From Candidatus Accumulibacter proximus (GTDB taxonomy: Bacteria > Pseudomonadota > Gammaproteobacteria > Burkholderiales > Rhodocyclaceae), in contig JADJMH010000023.1 of the NCBI GenBank assembly GCA_016709675.1, forward strand, positions 1 to 64,000: a DNA stretch of 64,000 nucleotides. Reading direction: 5' to 3'. Position numbers and translations under genes: made by a program. Below, in pieces: positions 56,183 to 64,000 of the stretch. The notes beneath the pieces are model-generated. The model made no database searches and was not told where the DNA came from. It saw only the letters and a program-made list of their open reading frames with translations. How positions within the stretch are numbered: position 1 is the stretch's first letter; each line of letters begins with the position of its first letter.

Positions 56183-57646
56183 CTACGTCGGCATGTACTC
56201 GCGAATCAATCGCTTCTGCAGATTCTGGACCTGCTTGAGCGATTCCTTGAGGATCAGCCGATCCAGTTCGTGCAGGTCATCGGGATTCACCCGGTTGGAT
56301 GCCGTTGCGTCGCGGCTGTTGACTTGCTGTTCGAGCCTGAGACGCTGAATGTGATGAAAGGCGTCGATCATCCCGGTCAGTTCGTAGGCCGCCATCCCGG
56401 TCTTCTCGCCGCTGACGCGCAAGCGCTCCGCCGTATTGGTATCCGGTATCTGCCTGGCCAGCGCGTAGATCCGCGCCGCATCAACGAAGGGCCGTGTGCC
56501 GTGCTTCTTGAGATCGATGGTGTGCGGAAAGTCCTTGTCGTCGTCGTAACGAAATCCCTTCCACCAGTTCAGCGGTGACTGCCAGTTCATCGTATTCTCG
56601 ACCATCGCACGCATGAAGATCGGGTACGAGGACGCACTCTCGAGCAGCCACCTGCGCAGGTCATTGGTCAGCGACTCCTGCCCGTAGAGGGCGCGCAGGT
56701 CGAAAAAGATGCTCGAATTGAGCAGTGCCTCCGGCTGCGGGCTTTCCAGCCAGCCAGAGAAAGCCAACCGCCACTCGTCAGCGGACAGACACCACTGCGG
56801 ATTGCTGGCCATGATGTTGCCCTTGCACAGCGGGAAGCCACAGGCATCAAGCGCCTCATTGACCGCCCGGGCAAAGGGCAGAAAGGCTTCGCGCAGGCTG
56901 GCCGCCTCAGCATCGGAGTCAGCAGCGAAGATCAGTCCATTGTCCTGATCGGTGGCCAGCGTCTGTTCGAGTCGCCCCTCGGAGCCGAACACTAGCCAGC
57001 ACCAATGAACGTAGGGCAGATCGAACTGGCCGGCGACGAGTTCGATCACCTGCAGGGTCAACAGATCATTGAGCGACGACAGGCGGTGACAGAGGGCATC
57101 GGCACTCACCCGCTCCGCTACCAGGCGGGCAACAAAGCGCCGGATCTGGCCCGCCAGACAAACCAGTGTATGGATATCCCGGGCCGCCAGGATCGAGGAG
57201 ACCAGATCGTTGTTCTGCGCACCCGGCAGGGCATAAAGATCGGCCTGTGAAACCAGATTGAAGTAGCTGCCGTCGCCTTCGGTAAGCACCAGATGGCGCA
57301 CGCCACGCCGAACCATCACCACGCTGGCCTGATGTGCGCTGCCATCAGCCGGCACGGTAATCAGACCACTGGTCATCACCGTGGCGATCGGCGCCTGCAG
57401 ATCGCCGCCCTCGATGGCAATCCGGCGCACCACGTCCTGCAGGGTGATGATACCGAGCGGCATCCGGCTGCCCTCATCGAGCACCACGACGGCGTCAGCG
57501 CGCATCCGGTCCAGCAGCAGCAAGGTCTCGCGCACGCTGGCAGCTGGCCCGACAGTCGGCGGCTGCCCGCGAACCAGATGCCGCAGGGCAACGTAGGGCG
57601 AGAAAGGTGCGACGCTTCGCGCCTGCTCAGTACTTGAGTCGGGCAT
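56183..57646 (-). CDS. CBS-domain / DUF294 nucleotidyltransferase-like protein
   Basis: This 487-residue protein has a tandem CBS pair at about residues 25-140 (ADAVVVLDEGSRMPLGIITL; ASVVMVRRGVRHLVLTEGDG). A GlnD-like DUF294 nucleotidyltransferase domain with FGSEGRLEQTLATDQDNGLI follows, then a helical C-terminal DUF294 domain. Such proteins may sense adenosine nucleotides and modify a partner; the target is unknown. ATG 57646 has AGAGGA upstream and overlaps the end of the exonuclease gene by 20 bases. It is the last gene of the CrbS-type cluster. Confidence 0.88.
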   Translation of the reverse strand: MPDSSTEQARSVAPFSPYVALRHLVRGQPPTVGPAASVRETLLLLDRMRADAVVVLDEGSRMPLGIITLQDVVRRIAIEGGDLQAPIATVMTSGLITVPADGSAHQASVVMVRRGVRHLVLTEGDGSYFNLVSQADLYALPGAQNNDLVSSILAARDIHTLVCLAGQIRRFVARLVAERVSADALCHRLSSLNDLLTLQVIELVAGQFDLPYVHWCWLVFGSEGRLEQTLATDQDNGLIFAADSDAEAASLREAFLPFARAVNEALDACGFPLCKGNIMASNPQWCLSADEWRLAFSGWLESPQPEALLNSSIFFDLRALYGQESLTNDLRRWLLESASSYPIFMRAMVENTMNWQSPLNWWKGFRYDDDKDFPHTIDLKKHGTRPFVDAARIYALARQIPDTNTAERLRVSGEKTGMAAYELTGMIDAFHHIQRLRLEQQVNSRDATASNRVNPDDLHELDRLILKESLKQVQNLQKRLIREYMPT

Positions 57647-59822
57647 GGTAGGTCCTCTGGCTGGCTTCACGCGCCTGCCGAAGCGTCTTGATCCCCGTCT
57701 CTGCCAGCAACGGCACCATCTTGAGAAAAACTTCCCCAGTGACCATCGCGTCGCCCAGCGCCGTGTGCCGCCCGAAGACCGAGACCCCGAGGCGTTCGGC
57801 GATCGCCTCGAGGCGATGGCTGGTCTGGTTGGGATTCAGGATCGCCGAGAGCAGCAGGGTGTCGAGTACCGGTTGTTCGAAACGCACGCCGGTCTGCCTC
57901 TCCTTCAGTTGCAGGAAGCGCATGTCGAAAGCGGCGTTGTGCCCGACCAGCACCGTATCGGCGCAGAAGGCGTGAAACTTGGGCAGCACGCTGTCGATGA
58001 ACGGCTGTCCGACGAGCAGCTCGGGCGTGATGCCGTGCACCTCGATCGACTGTTGCGACAGCCGACAACGCGGATCGATCAGTTGGTCGAAGCACTCATG
58101 ACGAAGCAGACGACGATTGACGATCCGCGTCGCCCCGATCTGGATGATCTCGTCTCCCTGCGAAGGCTGCAGGCCCGTCGTTTCAGTATCGAAGACGGTG
58201 TAGCTCAACTCCGCCAGCAAGCGGTCGTCGAGTTCATGGCTGGCAGCCGACCAACCGAAGATATCGAAATCGTAGAACTCGGGACGCTCACCCTCGGCTG
58301 CGGCGACGATCGCCCGTGGCAAATCCGTCGGCGACGCGGCGGCCGGCAACATGGTACGGAAAAAGGCGCGATGCGAAACCCGCTCGCGCTGAAACCAGAT
58401 CTCGCCGTTGCAGCGTTCGATCACATCGAGCACGCTGAGTGGCAATGACTCGCCGGCCGTCGTCATCGGATCCTGCAGCCAGCTCATCGCCGTTTCGTTG
58501 TTCATGAAGGTGCCTAGCCAGGACAGATCGAACTGCGCCAACTGTCCCATACGGGTCAGCGACAGCCGTACCTCGCGCACCTCATATTCGTCCTGCAAGC
58601 GCAGGGCCAGATAGCGCAGGGCCTGCAGTAGCCCGAAGCTGTCCACCCGCAGCCACAGTTCATCATCGACGTCTTCGGTCTTGACCGCCAGCGCACGCCG
58701 CTCGCTGGCGCGTCGCTCCCCGATGCGCCGCGCCGCCACCGCCACGAGTTCGCCACCGAGTATTTCCTCCAGCAACCAGCGCTCACGCAGATCATTCGAG
58801 AATGCACCGGCCGCCTTCTCGAACTGGACCGACAGCGCGGCGGCCTCGTCACGAATGACGCGCAGGAAGCGGTCGCGCTGCTGACTCGGCATGTCGGAAA
58901 AGTCAGAGAGCATTTCACCCGCGGCGCGAATGCTGCCCAGGGGTCCGCGACCGCCCTCGATGAGTGCCTGGATCAACGCATCGCGCCGCGCATGCCGCTC
59001 GTTGGTACTGGTCACGTCTTCAAGCACGAGTACGAAACCGGTAATCGAAAGTCCACCAACCTGGGCGTGGTGCGGACCGTCGCCGCCCAGGACCGGTGAC
59101 ATGTGGGCGCGCAACAAGCGCCCCGAAGGCGTGACGGTAACGAACTGAGCCGAGCCGACCAGCTGCTTGCTGTCTCGCTCGGCCCGCTCTCGACTGGCTT
59201 GCTGCAGACGTTCCAGCGCATGCCCGATCAACGCGCGATCGAACACCGTGTAAATCGAACGTCCGAGGCCAAGCAATTCGGCATTGCTGCCGTCCTCTCC
59301 GGCCGACAGCTCCTGCTTGGCCCGCTGGTTATAGAGCAACACGCGGCCATCGAGGTTACAGACGACGACGCTCTGGCTCAGATCGGCCATCAGCGCCGCC
59401 AGACGGCTTCGTTCTTCCTCGAGCGAGGCGCGAGCTTCGCGCACGCGTTCGGCGACATCGTTTTCGCGCGCTTCGTGCAGGGCGAGCAACTGATTGGCCG
59501 CCTGGCCCAAGACCGCCAGTTCGCCGGTGCCCTGAACGCTGACCCGCAGGGTACTGTGCGCCAGTGTCGCCACAAGTTCTTCGGCCATCCGGAGGGGGGC
59601 GCTGACATACAGCGCGCAAAGCCGGAAAATCACCCAGCAGCTCACGGCACAGGCGGCCAGCGTCAGCACCACCAGGGCAACGATTCTTTCCTCGGGCGTC
59701 CGGCCACCACCGCTGGCATCCGCTTCGCCGGCCAGCATCAAACCTGCGGTCGCGGCGACTACCGCCAGCAGAAAGAGGCAGACCGCTGCCGCCGCCAGGA
59801 CGGGCTTGCGCGCGGTCTTCAT
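57627..59822 (-). CDS. Membrane sensor fused to DnaQ-type 3'-5' exonuclease
   Basis: The 731-residue product has two membrane helices (about residues 8-31 and 48-70), a HAMP-like linker, a PAS domain (SQSVVVCNLDGRVLLYNQRA, about 150-280) and a helical, kinase-like middle without a clear phospho-acceptor His. A C-terminal DEDDh exonuclease follows: FDTETTGL, HNAAFDMRF and GRHTALGDAMVTG (about 545-720). Fusion of a signal-input module with a nuclease is striking. The cluster position, between the receiver and CBS genes and four bases from the receiver, matches CrbS-linked loci in Pseudomonas and Vibrio as I recall them. The nucleic-acid substrate is unknown. Confidence 0.85.
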   Translation of the reverse strand: MKTARKPVLAAAAVCLFLLAVVAATAGLMLAGEADASGGGRTPEERIVALVVLTLAACAVSCWVIFRLCALYVSAPLRMAEELVATLAHSTLRVSVQGTGELAVLGQAANQLLALHEARENDVAERVREARASLEEERSRLAALMADLSQSVVVCNLDGRVLLYNQRAKQELSAGEDGSNAELLGLGRSIYTVFDRALIGHALERLQQASRERAERDSKQLVGSAQFVTVTPSGRLLRAHMSPVLGGDGPHHAQVGGLSITGFVLVLEDVTSTNERHARRDALIQALIEGGRGPLGSIRAAGEMLSDFSDMPSQQRDRFLRVIRDEAAALSVQFEKAAGAFSNDLRERWLLEEILGGELVAVAARRIGERRASERRALAVKTEDVDDELWLRVDSFGLLQALRYLALRLQDEYEVREVRLSLTRMGQLAQFDLSWLGTFMNNETAMSWLQDPMTTAGESLPLSVLDVIERCNGEIWFQRERVSHRAFFRTMLPAAASPTDLPRAIVAAAEGERPEFYDFDIFGWSAASHELDDRLLAELSYTVFDTETTGLQPSQGDEIIQIGATRIVNRRLLRHECFDQLIDPRCRLSQQSIEVHGITPELLVGQPFIDSVLPKFHAFCADTVLVGHNAAFDMRFLQLKERQTGVRFEQPVLDTLLLSAILNPNQTSHRLEAIAERLGVSVFGRHTALGDAMVTGEVFLKMVPLLAETGIKTLRQAREASQRTYHARLKY

Positions 59823-59825
59823 CGA

Positions 59826-60194
59826 CTACATCCCCAACAGCTTTCGCACCTCGGCGAGCAACTCCTTGGTTGAAAAAGGCTTCGTCATGTAGCCATCAGC
59901 ACCGAGCCCGAGACCCTTGCTCACTTCCGTATCACGCCCCTTGGCAGTCAGCATCAGGATGCGCGTGGCGCTCAGATCCGGATCCGCACGCAAAGCCTGG
60001 CAGACGTCGAAGCCATTCATCTTCGGCATCATCACGTCGAGCAGGACGAGATCCGGCCGTTCGGCACGCACCTTGGCCAGCGCCTCCTCGCCGTCGCCGG
60101 CCACCAGCACCTCGAAGCCCTCGCGGCGCAGCAGGAACTCGATCGAGATGACAATGTTTTGTTCGTCGTCGGCAATCAGTATTTTCTTGCTCAT
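59826..60194 (-). CDS. Receiver-only response regulator
   Basis: The 122-residue product is a single CheY-like receiver: KILIADDEQNIVISIEFLLR with the acidic pair, phospho-acceptor LVLLDVMMPKMNG (Asp at about residue 52), the Thr in MLTAKG and the Lys in MTKPFS. No DNA-binding domain follows, unlike CrbR/ErdR of related clusters. ATG 60194 has GGAG six bases upstream; a longer frame to 60320 overlaps the kinase gene and is rejected. It probably receives phosphate from the upstream symporter-kinase. Confidence 0.93.
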   Translation of the reverse strand: MSKKILIADDEQNIVISIEFLLRREGFEVLVAGDGEEALAKVRAERPDLVLLDVMMPKMNGFDVCQALRADPDLSATRILMLTAKGRDTEVSKGLGLGADGYMTKPFSTKELLAEVRKLLGM

Positions 60195-60231
60195 CAACAC
60201 TCCGATCATGAATGAACTACGCCAAATTCGA

Positions 60232-62997
60232 CTACCCACCCGCATCCTGCGCGAGCGCCTGCTCCTGAACCAGAGCAAGAGGCAATGTAAACCGGAAAGT
60301 CGCCCCCTCCCCCGGCACACTTTCCACCCAAAGCCGCCCGCCGAGGTGCTCGACGATGCGTCGGCTGATCGGCAGCCCGAGCCCGGTGCCAGACGGCTTG
60401 GCGGTCATCGTGTCGCCCACCTGCCGGAACTTCTCGAAAACCAGTTCCTGGTCCTCCGGCCGAATCCCCGGCCCGTTGTCGGCCACACTGACTTCGAGTC
60501 GATCGGCCAGCCGGCAAAGAGCCACCCGAACCCGGCCACTGCCAGGCGTCAGGAATTTCGCCGCGTTCGACAGCAGATTCAGCATCACCTGGATCAGGCG
60601 ATCGCGGTCAGCCAGAATCAACGGCAGATTATCGGGCAGATCAAGCTCGACGTGCGCCCCTTTCTCATGAAAGAGCTGACTCGTCGCTGCCATCGACTGT
60701 TCGATGACTTCTTTCAGGTCGAGTTCGCAGGCGTTCCAGTCCGCCCTCCCCGACTCGATCTTTGCCAGGTCGAGGGTCTGGTTGATCAGCCGCGTCAGAC
60801 GCTCGGCTTCGCTGACAATCAGCCCGAGAAAGCGCACGCGGTCGGCCAGGTGCATCCGCGGATCGTCGCGCAGCAGTTCCGAGAAGGCCCGGATCGAGGT
60901 CAGCGGCGTCCGCAGCTCGTGCGTCACCGAAGACATGATGTCGTCCTTTACCCGGTCGAGTTCCTGCAGGCGCTCATTGGCCTCCTGCAGCTCAAGCGTG
61001 GCCGCCGTCAACTCGCGCGACTTGCGCTCAAGTTCTCGGCTATAGGTACGCAGTTGCGACGCCTCGTCGAGGATATGCATCACCTCGTCGATACTCAGCG
61101 GCTCTTCCTTGGCCACCGAGGCCACCATGACACGCGCCGAGGCGCTGCCGATCGCGCCGGCGAGCAGTGATTCGGAGAACTGCACCAGCCGCGCATCGGC
61201 CTCCAGCGGGTTGCCGTCGCCCCCGCCGTGCCGGCGGGCATAGCCGGCAAAGGCCAGCTCGGCCTTCGTCGGGCCGAGAAAACGGCCAACCAGGGCCTGC
61301 AGATCACTCACCTTCGCGCGCCCCCGCCAGAGCACCGCACCGATCGGACCGCTTTCCTTCAGCGCGTCGACGAATACCGTCGCCTGCGTCGCCTCGGCAA
61401 CCTTCGGCGGCCGCAACAGCGAAACACCGACATAAGCGCCGATGTTGGCGAAAAAACTCCAGAACAGACAATGCGAAATCTCGTCAATACCCGTCAGACC
61501 GAACAGTTGCAGGGGCCGCAACAGCTCGATTCCGAACAGTCCATGGGTCAGAAAGCCATCCGGCAGCCAGCCCGACTTGGCAAACGACGGCAGCAGCAAG
61601 GTGTAGCCCCAGACCAGAAAGCCTGCCGACAGACCGGCGAGGGCGCCGCCGCGCGTTCCCCCGCGCCAGTACATGCCGCCGATCATCGCCGGCGCAAACT
61701 GGGCCACGGCCGCGAAGCTGATCAGGCCGATGGCGACCAGCGCGTAGGCCTCGCCCGCCAGCCGGAAGTAAAGATAGCCGAGCAGCAGGATGACGACAAT
61801 CGCGCCCCGGCGGATGACGAGCAGCAGACCGGAGAGGTCTCTGGCCTCGTCAAGCGCCTCCCTCTGATGGCGCAGGAGCAGCGGCATGACCAGGTCGTTG
61901 CAGACCATGGTCGACAGGGCGATGGTTTCGACGATGACCATGCCGGTCCCCGCCGACAGACCACCGATGAACACCAGCAGCGCCAGCCCCTCCTGCCGCT
62001 GCGACATCGGCAGGGTCAGGACGAAGGTATCGGCATCGACTCCCTGCCCCGAGAAATGCAGCAGACCGCCAAGCGCGATCGGCAGGACGAAGAGATTGAT
62101 CAGCAACAGATAGAGCGGAAACAGCCAGGCTGCCCGCTTCAGGTGCGCCTCGTTGACGTTCTCGACGACGGCGACCTGGAACTGTCGCGGCAGAAAGAGA
62201 ACCGCCATCGCCGACAGCACGATTAGCGCGAACCAACCCGTGTAGCCCTGGCCGGATGGAATCGCACTCGTCAGGTGGCGCAGTTCCGCGTGGGTCTCGA
62301 CATGCTCGAAAATGTCGCCGAAACCATCGTAGAGCCCATAGGTCACAAAGACGCCGACCGCGATGAAGGCGACCAGTTTGACGCCGGACTCCAGCGCAAT
62401 CGCCGCCACCATGCCCTCGTGGCGTTCAGTCGCGTCGAGATGCCGGGTACCGAAGACAATCGTGAAAGCCGCCAGGATCAGCGCTATGTAGAAGCTGATG
62501 TCGGCCGCCACCGGCAGCGTCGGACTGCGATTCGGCATGACGATTTCCGGGTAGCTGAGGAACAGGCTGACGGTGCTGGAAACGGCCTTGAGCTGCAGGG
62601 CGATGTACGGAATGATGCCGACCACAGCGATGATCGTCACCAGACCACCGAGGAGATGACTCTTGCCGTAGCGCGAGGAAATGAAGTCGGCGATCGAGGT
62701 GATGCGGTTGGCCTTGACGATGCGGATCATCTTCAGCAGCACGAACCAGCCGAGCGCCATGACCAGCGTTGGTCCCAGGTAGACCGGCAGGAAGCCGATG
62801 CCCGATACCGCAGCGCGCCCGACGCTGCCATAGAAGGTCCAGGTCGTGCAGTAGACGGCCATCGACAGGGCATAGATGGTCGGGTTGGCGATGATCGAGC
62901 GCCCCTGATCGGCGCGCTTGTCACCCCACCAGGCGACCGCAAACAACAGCCCGAGGTAGAGCAGCGAGACGGCGATCAGGACTGGCGCGTCAAGCAT
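60232..62997 (-). CDS. CrbS/CbrA-type sodium:solute symporter-histidine kinase
   Basis: This 921-residue protein joins an SLC5-like transporter of about 13 helices (residues about 1-520; e.g. IIANPTIYALSMAVYCTTWT, FLPRQFQVAVVENVN) to a STAC-like linker, a coiled coil and a full kinase: H-box SSVTHELRTPLTSIRAF, N-box NLLSNAAKF, DNGPGI and GTGLGLPISRRIVEHLGG. CrbS and CbrA link acetate or amino-acid/carbon state to gene control. The receiver-only partner follows 37 bases downstream. The ligand here is not known; acetate is a reasonable guess. Confidence 0.92.
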   Translation of the reverse strand: MLDAPVLIAVSLLYLGLLFAVAWWGDKRADQGRSIIANPTIYALSMAVYCTTWTFYGSVGRAAVSGIGFLPVYLGPTLVMALGWFVLLKMIRIVKANRITSIADFISSRYGKSHLLGGLVTIIAVVGIIPYIALQLKAVSSTVSLFLSYPEIVMPNRSPTLPVAADISFYIALILAAFTIVFGTRHLDATERHEGMVAAIALESGVKLVAFIAVGVFVTYGLYDGFGDIFEHVETHAELRHLTSAIPSGQGYTGWFALIVLSAMAVLFLPRQFQVAVVENVNEAHLKRAAWLFPLYLLLINLFVLPIALGGLLHFSGQGVDADTFVLTLPMSQRQEGLALLVFIGGLSAGTGMVIVETIALSTMVCNDLVMPLLLRHQREALDEARDLSGLLLVIRRGAIVVILLLGYLYFRLAGEAYALVAIGLISFAAVAQFAPAMIGGMYWRGGTRGGALAGLSAGFLVWGYTLLLPSFAKSGWLPDGFLTHGLFGIELLRPLQLFGLTGIDEISHCLFWSFFANIGAYVGVSLLRPPKVAEATQATVFVDALKESGPIGAVLWRGRAKVSDLQALVGRFLGPTKAELAFAGYARRHGGGDGNPLEADARLVQFSESLLAGAIGSASARVMVASVAKEEPLSIDEVMHILDEASQLRTYSRELERKSRELTAATLELQEANERLQELDRVKDDIMSSVTHELRTPLTSIRAFSELLRDDPRMHLADRVRFLGLIVSEAERLTRLINQTLDLAKIESGRADWNACELDLKEVIEQSMAATSQLFHEKGAHVELDLPDNLPLILADRDRLIQVMLNLLSNAAKFLTPGSGRVRVALCRLADRLEVSVADNGPGIRPEDQELVFEKFRQVGDTMTAKPSGTGLGLPISRRIVEHLGGRLWVESVPGEGATFRFTLPLALVQEQALAQDAGG

Positions 62998-63006
62998 CGT
63001 CGGCGC

Positions 63007-63207
63007 CTACCGGATACGGCCTTCGATCGCCCAGGCCATCAGGCCGATGACCGCGATCCAGGCGCAAAAGACATACGCGTAGACCAGGGGAATCCCGAAG
63101 ACCTCGGTTGGTCGGTCGAAAAGGGAAAGCAGCGGGTAATTGAACAGCACACAGCCCACCAGGAACGCCGCGATCAGTCGGTCCCCCGCCAGTATCCTGC
63201 GATGCAT
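63007..63207 (-). CDS. Small two-helix membrane protein of the symporter-kinase cluster
   Basis: The 66-residue product (ATG 63207, GGAGG about six bases upstream) has two membrane helices: LIAAFLVGCVLFNYPLL and LVYAYVFCAWIAVIGLMAW. It ends in WAIEGRIR. It precedes the symporter-kinase gene by only 9 bases. Small two-helix partners are usual next to SLC5-type transporters (compare DUF485 and DUF4212 proteins), and this is probably such a partner, although the family was not identified. Confidence 0.82.
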   Translation of the reverse strand: MHRRILAGDRLIAAFLVGCVLFNYPLLSLFDRPTEVFGIPLVYAYVFCAWIAVIGLMAWAIEGRIR

Positions 63208-63333
63208 CTCACCCTCCCGATTCGCAAGTGATGGCACCAGTCAGCAGCAGGCTGCCTGGTCATGGCCATCGTCAATCAGCCCTCGTCAGCCGCTATACTG
63301 CCGGCAGTCACTCCTCCCTGGGGAAGCCCCCGA

Positions 63334-63487
63334 GATGATCCACCCCGCTCTCGACCGGCAGCCAGGCTTTGCCGGCACGGGCTGCACCGAGATCCGTCAC
63401 GACGCTGCCCAAGGCATCGCCCGCATTGTCATCAATCGGCCCCGGAGACGCAATGCCTTTCGACCAGAAGCCATTCACCAGCCATGA
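63334..63487 (+). pseudogene. Truncated crotonase (enoyl-CoA hydratase/MenB-type) fragment
   Basis: A 50-codon frame from ATG 63334 reads TEIRHDAAQGIARIVINRPR followed by RRNAFRPEAIHQP and a stop. This is the N-terminal signature of crotonase-fold enzymes, closest to MenB-like ones (GIAxIxINRPxxRNAFRPxT). The remaining about 200 residues are missing. The stop overlaps the helicase start (ATGA). It is a remnant, or a very short chimeric peptide that couples translation. Confidence 0.7.
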
Positions 63488-64000
63488 GAATGCCTGACCA
63501 TACCCCCCGCAACGTCGCCGACCCGCTCACCCAACTGAACGAGGCACAGCGCGCCGCCGTTACCTTCGGCATCGACCAGCATCTAGCCGCCGCCGGCGCC
63601 CACCACCCGCCCCTACTGGTGATCGCCGGCGCCGGGTCGGGCAAGACCAGCACGCTGGCGCACAGGGTCGCGCAGATCGCCAGCCAGGGCACCGATCCCG
63701 GCCGCATCCTGCTGCTCACCTTCTCGCGGCGCGCGGCGAGCGAAATGACGCGCCGCGTCGAGCGGCTCCTCAGCCGGCGAAACAGGGTCGGCTCGTTCCC
63801 CGCCGCGGCCGCGCTGACCTGGTCCGGCACCTTCCACAGCGTCGGCGCCCGGCTGTTGCGCGAGTACGCCGGCCGCATCGGTCTCGATCCGGCGTTCACC
63901 ATCCATGACCGACAGGACTCGGCCGACCTGATGAACCTGGTGCGCCATGGCCTCGGGCTGTCGGCGAAGACCAGGCGCTTTCCGCTCAAGGCAACCTGTC
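63484..64000 (+). CDS. UvrD/Rep-family ATP-dependent DNA helicase (5' part)
   Basis: The frame is open from ATG 63484 to the right edge (172 residues visible). It has the Q-motif LTQLNEAQRAAV, Walker A AGAGSGKTSTL, motif Ia LLLTFSRRAASEMTRR and SGTFHSVGARLLREYA, the usual order of superfamily 1A helicases. These unwind DNA 3'-5' in repair and replication restart. The rest lies outside, so the exact subfamily cannot be fixed. The start overlaps the crotonase fragment stop by 4 bases. Confidence 0.9.
   Translation, partial: MRMPDHTPRNVADPLTQLNEAQRAAVTFGIDQHLAAAGAHHPPLLVIAGAGSGKTSTLAHRVAQIASQGTDPGRILLLTFSRRAASEMTRRVERLLSRRNRVGSFPAAAALTWSGTFHSVGARLLREYAGRIGLDPAFTIHDRQDSADLMNLVRHGLGLSAKTRRFPLKATC

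Overview
The window is GC-rich DNA from a betaproteobacterium, most likely in the Rhodocyclales near 'Candidatus Accumulibacter'. This is inferred from gene content: a PEP-CTERM protein beside Wza/Wzb/Wzc exopolysaccharide genes, a phasin and a wax-ester/diacylglycerol acyltransferase, a cysI-DUF934-cysH-cysD-cysN sulfate assimilation operon, and a CrbS-type symporter-kinase cluster. No rRNA and no CRISPR array were seen. One tRNA gene is present, tRNA-Ser(CGA).

Layout. 1-15.7 kb: a leftward array of mostly unrecognised large genes. It holds three small genes, a DUF6603-like protein, two huge proteins of unknown function, a kelch protein, a DNRLRE/beta-propeller protein and the start of a tail-fibre-like gene. 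The large genes touch or overlap, and a good sigma70-type promoter sits in front of the first small gene. This is the best candidate here for an undescribed system. 15.9-19.1 kb: a VapBC-type toxin-antitoxin pair and an eroded defence island with an orphan Wadjet JetA (DUF3375) and a type III restriction-modification remnant. 19.1-30.8 kb: a class V aminotransferase, a DUF808 protein, then divergent cysB and the sulfate assimilation genes, a carbonic-anhydrase-like protein and rlmB. 30.8-37.8 kb: exopolysaccharide export and kinase genes, a sugar-phosphate transferase and a PEP-CTERM gene with a possible sigma54 promoter. 38.1-43.5 kb: a tandem glycine riboswitch with a terminator controlling gcvT-gcvH-gcvP, then glutathione peroxidase. 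43.5-51.6 kb: housekeeping and small genes, including a divergent ClpX paralogue, an IS3-type transposase scrap, tRNA-Ser, serS and rarA. 51.7-56.2 kb: storage-lipid and polyester genes, a GcvA-like regulator and a thioesterase. 56.2-63.2 kb: the CrbS-type sensor cluster (CBS/nucleotidyltransferase, sensor-exonuclease fusion, receiver-only regulator, symporter-kinase, small membrane protein). At the right edge, a crotonase scrap overlaps the start of a UvrD/Rep-type helicase.

Four otherwise well-conserved genes (kelch, wzc, gcvP, WS/DGAT) are each broken by a single-base frameshift in or next to a short homopolymer. The protein reads through perfectly in the neighbouring frame each time. This pattern points to indel errors in the assembly more than to real gene decay, and gene integrity here should be judged with that in mind.
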